Both the position numbers and the translations under genes were made by a program. Source: Paludibacteraceae bacterium (GTDB lineage Bacteria; Bacteroidota; Bacteroidia; Bacteroidales; Paludibacteraceae). Taken from it: a DNA stretch of 64,000 nt. Positions 61,293 through 64,000 of the stretch are shown piece by piece. Under the pieces are notes generated by a model. That model made no database searches and was not told the origin of the DNA. It saw only the letters and a list, made by a program, of their open reading frames with translations. Location: positions 26,799 to 90,798 of the forward strand of contig JAFYSB010000005.1 of assembly GCA_017546705.1 (NCBI GenBank). Direction: 5' to 3'. How positions within the stretch are numbered: the stretch's first letter is position 1; every line of letters begins with the position of its first letter.

Positions 61293-61347
61293 TTACGCAC
61301 TATTCACGCACAATAGACGGACAATAAACGCACAATAACCACACAAT
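61293..61347. repeat. 11-bp degenerate tandem array D (AAACGCACAAT)
   Basis: Five contiguous 11-base units: TTACGCACTAT (61293), TCACGCACAAT (61304), AGACGGACAAT (61315), AAACGCACAAT (61326) and AACCACACAAT (61337). The array ends 9 bases before the asd ATG, so it is the asd leader. Confidence 0.8.
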
Positions 61348-61356
61348 TCGACTACT

Positions 61357-62379
61357 ATGAATATAGCTATCGTGGGCGCATCAGGCGCCGTAGGACAAGA
61401 ACTACTCCGCATTTTGGCTGAACGCCAATTCCCTATCACTTCCCTTCGACTTTTCGGCTCCGCACGTTCTGCGGGCACAACATATACTTTCTGCGGTAAG
61501 GAATACACCGTAGAACTACTCCAACATGGCGACCTATTCAAGGGTATTGATATTGCTTTCGTTTCTGCAGGCGGCTCTGTATCCAAGGAATATGCAGAGG
61601 ATATCACCCGCCACGGAGCAATCATGATTGATAACTCGTCTGCTTTCCGCATGGATGAGAACGTGCCTTTGGTTGTACCTGAACTCAATGCTGGCGATAT
61701 CAAGCAAGCACTTCAAGAGGGTGGCAAACGTATCATCGCTAATCCAAACTGTACCACTATCATCATGGCAGTATGCTTGAAGGCAATTGAGGAACTATCC
61801 CATATCCGCCGCGTACATGTATCTTCTTACCAATCGGCTTCGGGCGCAGGTGCTAGTGCCATGGCAGAGCTCGAAGAGCAATACCGCCAAGCCCTCAATG
61901 GAGAGGAGGTAAAGCACCAAAAGTTTGCTTACCAACTCGCATACAACCTCATTCCTCAGATTGACGTCTTTGGTGATGATGACTACACCAAAGAAGAGCT
62001 CAAAATGTACCACGAGACCCGCAAGATTATGCATTCCGATATCGCAGTATCGGCTACCTGTGTCCGCGTACCTTCGTTACGTGCACACTCAGAGGCTATT
62101 TGGGTGGAGACAGCCGAGCCACTTACTCCTACACAAGTACGCGAAGCCCTCTCTCACGCCGAAGGTGTACAAGTGATGGATGATCCTACGAAATCCAATG
62201 GCACCTTCCCTTATCCCATGCCGCTATACCTCAGCGGCACGGATGATGTCTATGTAGGCCGCATTCGCCGCGACTTGGCAAATGAGAATGGTATCACATT
62301 CTGGTGTGTAGGCGACCAAATCCGTAAAGGTGCTGCCCTCAATGCCGTACAAATAGCAGAGAAGATTATTAATAAATAA
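61357..62379 (+). CDS. asd: Aspartate-semialdehyde dehydrogenase
   Basis: 340 residues. Reduces aspartyl phosphate to aspartate semialdehyde for lysine/DAP, threonine and methionine. NADP site [15 protein letters not shown], catalytic cysteine in [12 protein letters not shown], and [14 protein letters not shown]. Length is normal. Its immediate leader is the 11-bp array D. Confidence 0.96.
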   Translation: MNIAIVGASGAVGQELLRILAERQFPITSLRLFGSARSAGTTYTFCGKEYTVELLQHGDLFKGIDIAFVSAGGSVSKEYAEDITRHGAIMIDNSSAFRMDENVPLVVPELNAGDIKQALQEGGKRIIANPNCTTIIMAVCLKAIEELSHIRRVHVSSYQSASGAGASAMAELEEQYRQALNGEEVKHQKFAYQLAYNLIPQIDVFGDDDYTKEELKMYHETRKIMHSDIAVSATCVRVPSLRAHSEAIWVETAEPLTPTQVREALSHAEGVQVMDDPTKSNGTFPYPMPLYLSGTDDVYVGRIRRDLANENGITFWCVGDQIRKGAALNAVQIAEKIINK

Positions 62380-62391
62380 CATATATAACCA

Positions 62392-64000
62392 ATGAATTAC
62401 CTTAACGAACTTAACCCTTCGCAGCGTGCTGCTGTGGAATACAATGATGGTCCTCAACTAGTCATTGCTGGTGCAGGATCAGGAAAAACACGTGTATTGA
62501 CCTACAAGATCGCTTATCTGCTGGAACATGGTGTAAATGCGGGCAATATCTTAGCACTCACCTTTACCAACAAAGCTGCTCGTGAAATGAAATCGCGTAT
62601 TGCTAACTTGGTAGGAGAAAGTGTGGCGCGCTATTTATGGATGGGTACCTTCCATAGTATTTGTTCAAAGATTCTTCGCCAAGAAGCCGAAGCAATAGGT
62701 TATACCAAGGACTTTACTATTTATGACACTACAGACTCCAAGTCTGTCATCAAGCATATCGTTAAGGATATGCAGTTGGATGAGAAGCAATACAAGCCCA
62801 ATGTGGTATTATCACGTATCTCATTGGCTAAAAACCGCTTGCAAAGTCCTACAGCATATAGCTCCAATCGTGAGTTTACCATGCAAGATCGCTTTGAGCG
62901 TATCCCTGAGGTGTCACGTATTTATATGGAATACAACCGCCGCTTGAAAGCATGCAATGCGATGGACTTTGACGATTTGTTGTTCCATACGAACACGCTA
63001 TTCAAGAAAAACGAAGCGATCTTACGCAAGTATCAAGATATTTTCCAATACCTTTTGGTAGATGAGTATCAAGACACCAACTATTCGCAGTACTTGATTG
63101 TTAAGCGCTTGGCTGAGCCACACAATCGAATTTGTGTGGTAGGAGATGATGCGCAATCCATCTATTCCTTCCGTGGAGCCAATATCGAGAATATCCTCAC
63201 TTTCCAAAAGGGATATGCTGATGCACAGTTGTTTAAATTAGAGCGCAACTATCGCTCTACTCAAACAATCGTAAATGCTGCCAACTCACTCATTCGTCAT
63301 AATCGCGGACAAATACCTAAGTCGGTGTATTCAGAATTAGCTTTGGGCGACAAACTGGTTTTGAGTACCTATATGTCGGATCGTGACGAAGCAACTGCGG
63401 TAGCCGGACAAATCAAACTGATTGCTCGTCAGGGAACGGATTACAACGACATTGCAGTGCTATATCGCACGAATGCGCAATCGCGTGTGATAGAAGACGA
63501 ATTGCGCCGCTTGAGCATTCCTTATCGCATATATGGTGGCATGAGTTTCTACCAACGCAAAGAAATCAAGGATGCTATTGCTTATTTCCGTTTGGCAATT
63601 AACCCACATGATAACGAAGCTTTTGCGCGTGTGATTAATTATCCTTTGCGCGGTATAGGTGAGACCACCGTAATGAAGATTCGTGAGGCATCTCGCCATG
63701 CGGCATGTTCGATGATGGAGGTGGTAAACGATCCTGTGGCTACAAAGTTGGACGTATCTGCTGCTACACAAAAGAAATTGACCACCTTTGCAGAGATGAT
63801 TGCTGGTTTTGCTGCGGTGGCAGACAACTTGGATGCTTATGAATTTGCAGACCGAGTATTGCGCGAATCGGGTGTGATGCGCGATGCTAAAGCAGATACA
63901 TCACAAGAGGGTGTTGCTCGTTTGGAGAACTTGCAAGAGATGCTGTCGGGTATCCATGAGTTTGTGGAGCAACGTATGCGCGAGGATATCGCCTTTACGC
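62392..64000 (+). CDS. UvrD/PcrA-type ATP-dependent DNA helicase (3' end beyond window)
   Basis: 536 codons are visible from the ATG at 62392, and the frame is open to the right edge. SF1A motifs: Q motif LNPSQRAAVEY, Walker A AGAGSGKT, Ia FTNKAAREMKSRI, II VDEYQDTN, III GDDAQSIYSFRGAN, IV ERNYRST. A 3'-5' helicase in repair and replication restart. It begins 12 bases after asd. PcrA, UvrD and Rep cannot be told apart from this part. Confidence 0.95.
   Translation, partial: MNYLNELNPSQRAAVEYNDGPQLVIAGAGSGKTRVLTYKIAYLLEHGVNAGNILALTFTNKAAREMKSRIANLVGESVARYLWMGTFHSICSKILRQEAEAIGYTKDFTIYDTTDSKSVIKHIVKDMQLDEKQYKPNVVLSRISLAKNRLQSPTAYSSNREFTMQDRFERIPEVSRIYMEYNRRLKACNAMDFDDLLFHTNTLFKKNEAILRKYQDIFQYLLVDEYQDTNYSQYLIVKRLAEPHNRICVVGDDAQSIYSFRGANIENILTFQKGYADAQLFKLERNYRSTQTIVNAANSLIRHNRGQIPKSVYSELALGDKLVLSTYMSDRDEATAVAGQIKLIARQGTDYNDIAVLYRTNAQSRVIEDELRRLSIPYRIYGGMSFYQRKEIKDAIAYFRLAINPHDNEAFARVINYPLRGIGETTVMKIREASRHAACSMMEVVNDPVATKLDVSAATQKKLTTFAEMIAGFAAVADNLDAYEFADRVLRESGVMRDAKADTSQEGVARLENLQEMLSGIHEFVEQRMREDIAFT

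Overview
The window comes from a bacterium of the phylum Bacteroidota, most likely order Bacteroidales. The evidence is internal. There are two TonB-dependent receptors, one with a visible carboxypeptidase-regulatory-like N-terminus. There are many SPII lipoproteins, a serine-palmitoyltransferase-like enzyme and an OstA-like/SurA-like envelope operon. About fifteen promoters carry the Bacteroidota -7 element TAnnTTTG with a TTG/TTTG -33 box, nearly always 20 bases upstream. No Shine-Dalgarno pattern is obvious. I cannot name the genus. There are no IS elements, prophage or CRISPR array. The perfect parS site beside mnmG suggests a position in the origin half of the chromosome.

Layout. 1-10.7 kb: a His-rich TonB-dependent receptor running off the left edge, a DUF542/hemerythrin-LuxR regulator, dacB, birA, rfbB, a FeoB-like permease lacking the first half of its GTPase domain, and a second receptor with a secreted HMA-type metal-binding protein. 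10.7-20 kb (minus): one long likely operon of PPIase lipoprotein, SurA-like PPIase, OstA-like protein, beta-barrel protein, dnaG, radical SAM protein and glycosyltransferase, preceded by ldcA. 20.4-30 kb: a TPR/PD40 protein, the mdh-spt-SDR cluster (probable sphingolipid base synthesis), gpmI, ychF, a Ca2+/Na+ antiporter and a ZIP transporter. 29.7-32.3 kb: a structured-RNA candidate, then two surface proteins, one with a circularly permuted vWA fold. 32.7-36.2 kb: plsC, a PfkB kinase, tRNA-Asn and a SUMF1-domain protein. 36.3-46.8 kb (plus): mreBCD-PBP2-rodA-yraN-mnmG, parS, apt, uvrC. 46.9-54.6 kb: two separate ECF sigma units that share an upstream 11-mer, small envelope proteins, a GT2 enzyme, rpsT and tRNA-Glu. 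54.7-64 kb (plus): an abundant TPR lipoprotein, a small protein, mutL, a metallophosphatase, acpP-fabF, a winged-helix protein, asd and the start of a UvrD/PcrA helicase.

The most unusual signal lies between the genes. Many gaps hold degenerate direct repeats with fixed short periods: 11 bp (six loci, two sharing the unit TACGTAGGATA), 7 bp (at least seven loci, often touching gene 3' ends) and 10 bp (two loci built on TGAAC with a GC hairpin). Sequence differs from locus to locus while the period is kept. I do not recognise these as a named repeat family.

Functionally the window is mostly housekeeping. It covers wall elongation (mre/rod, dacB, ldcA), outer-membrane assembly (SurA-like and OstA-like proteins), lipid synthesis (acpP, fabF, plsC, spt), replication and repair (dnaG, mutL, uvrC, uvrD-like), and a metal-acquisition cluster near the left end.
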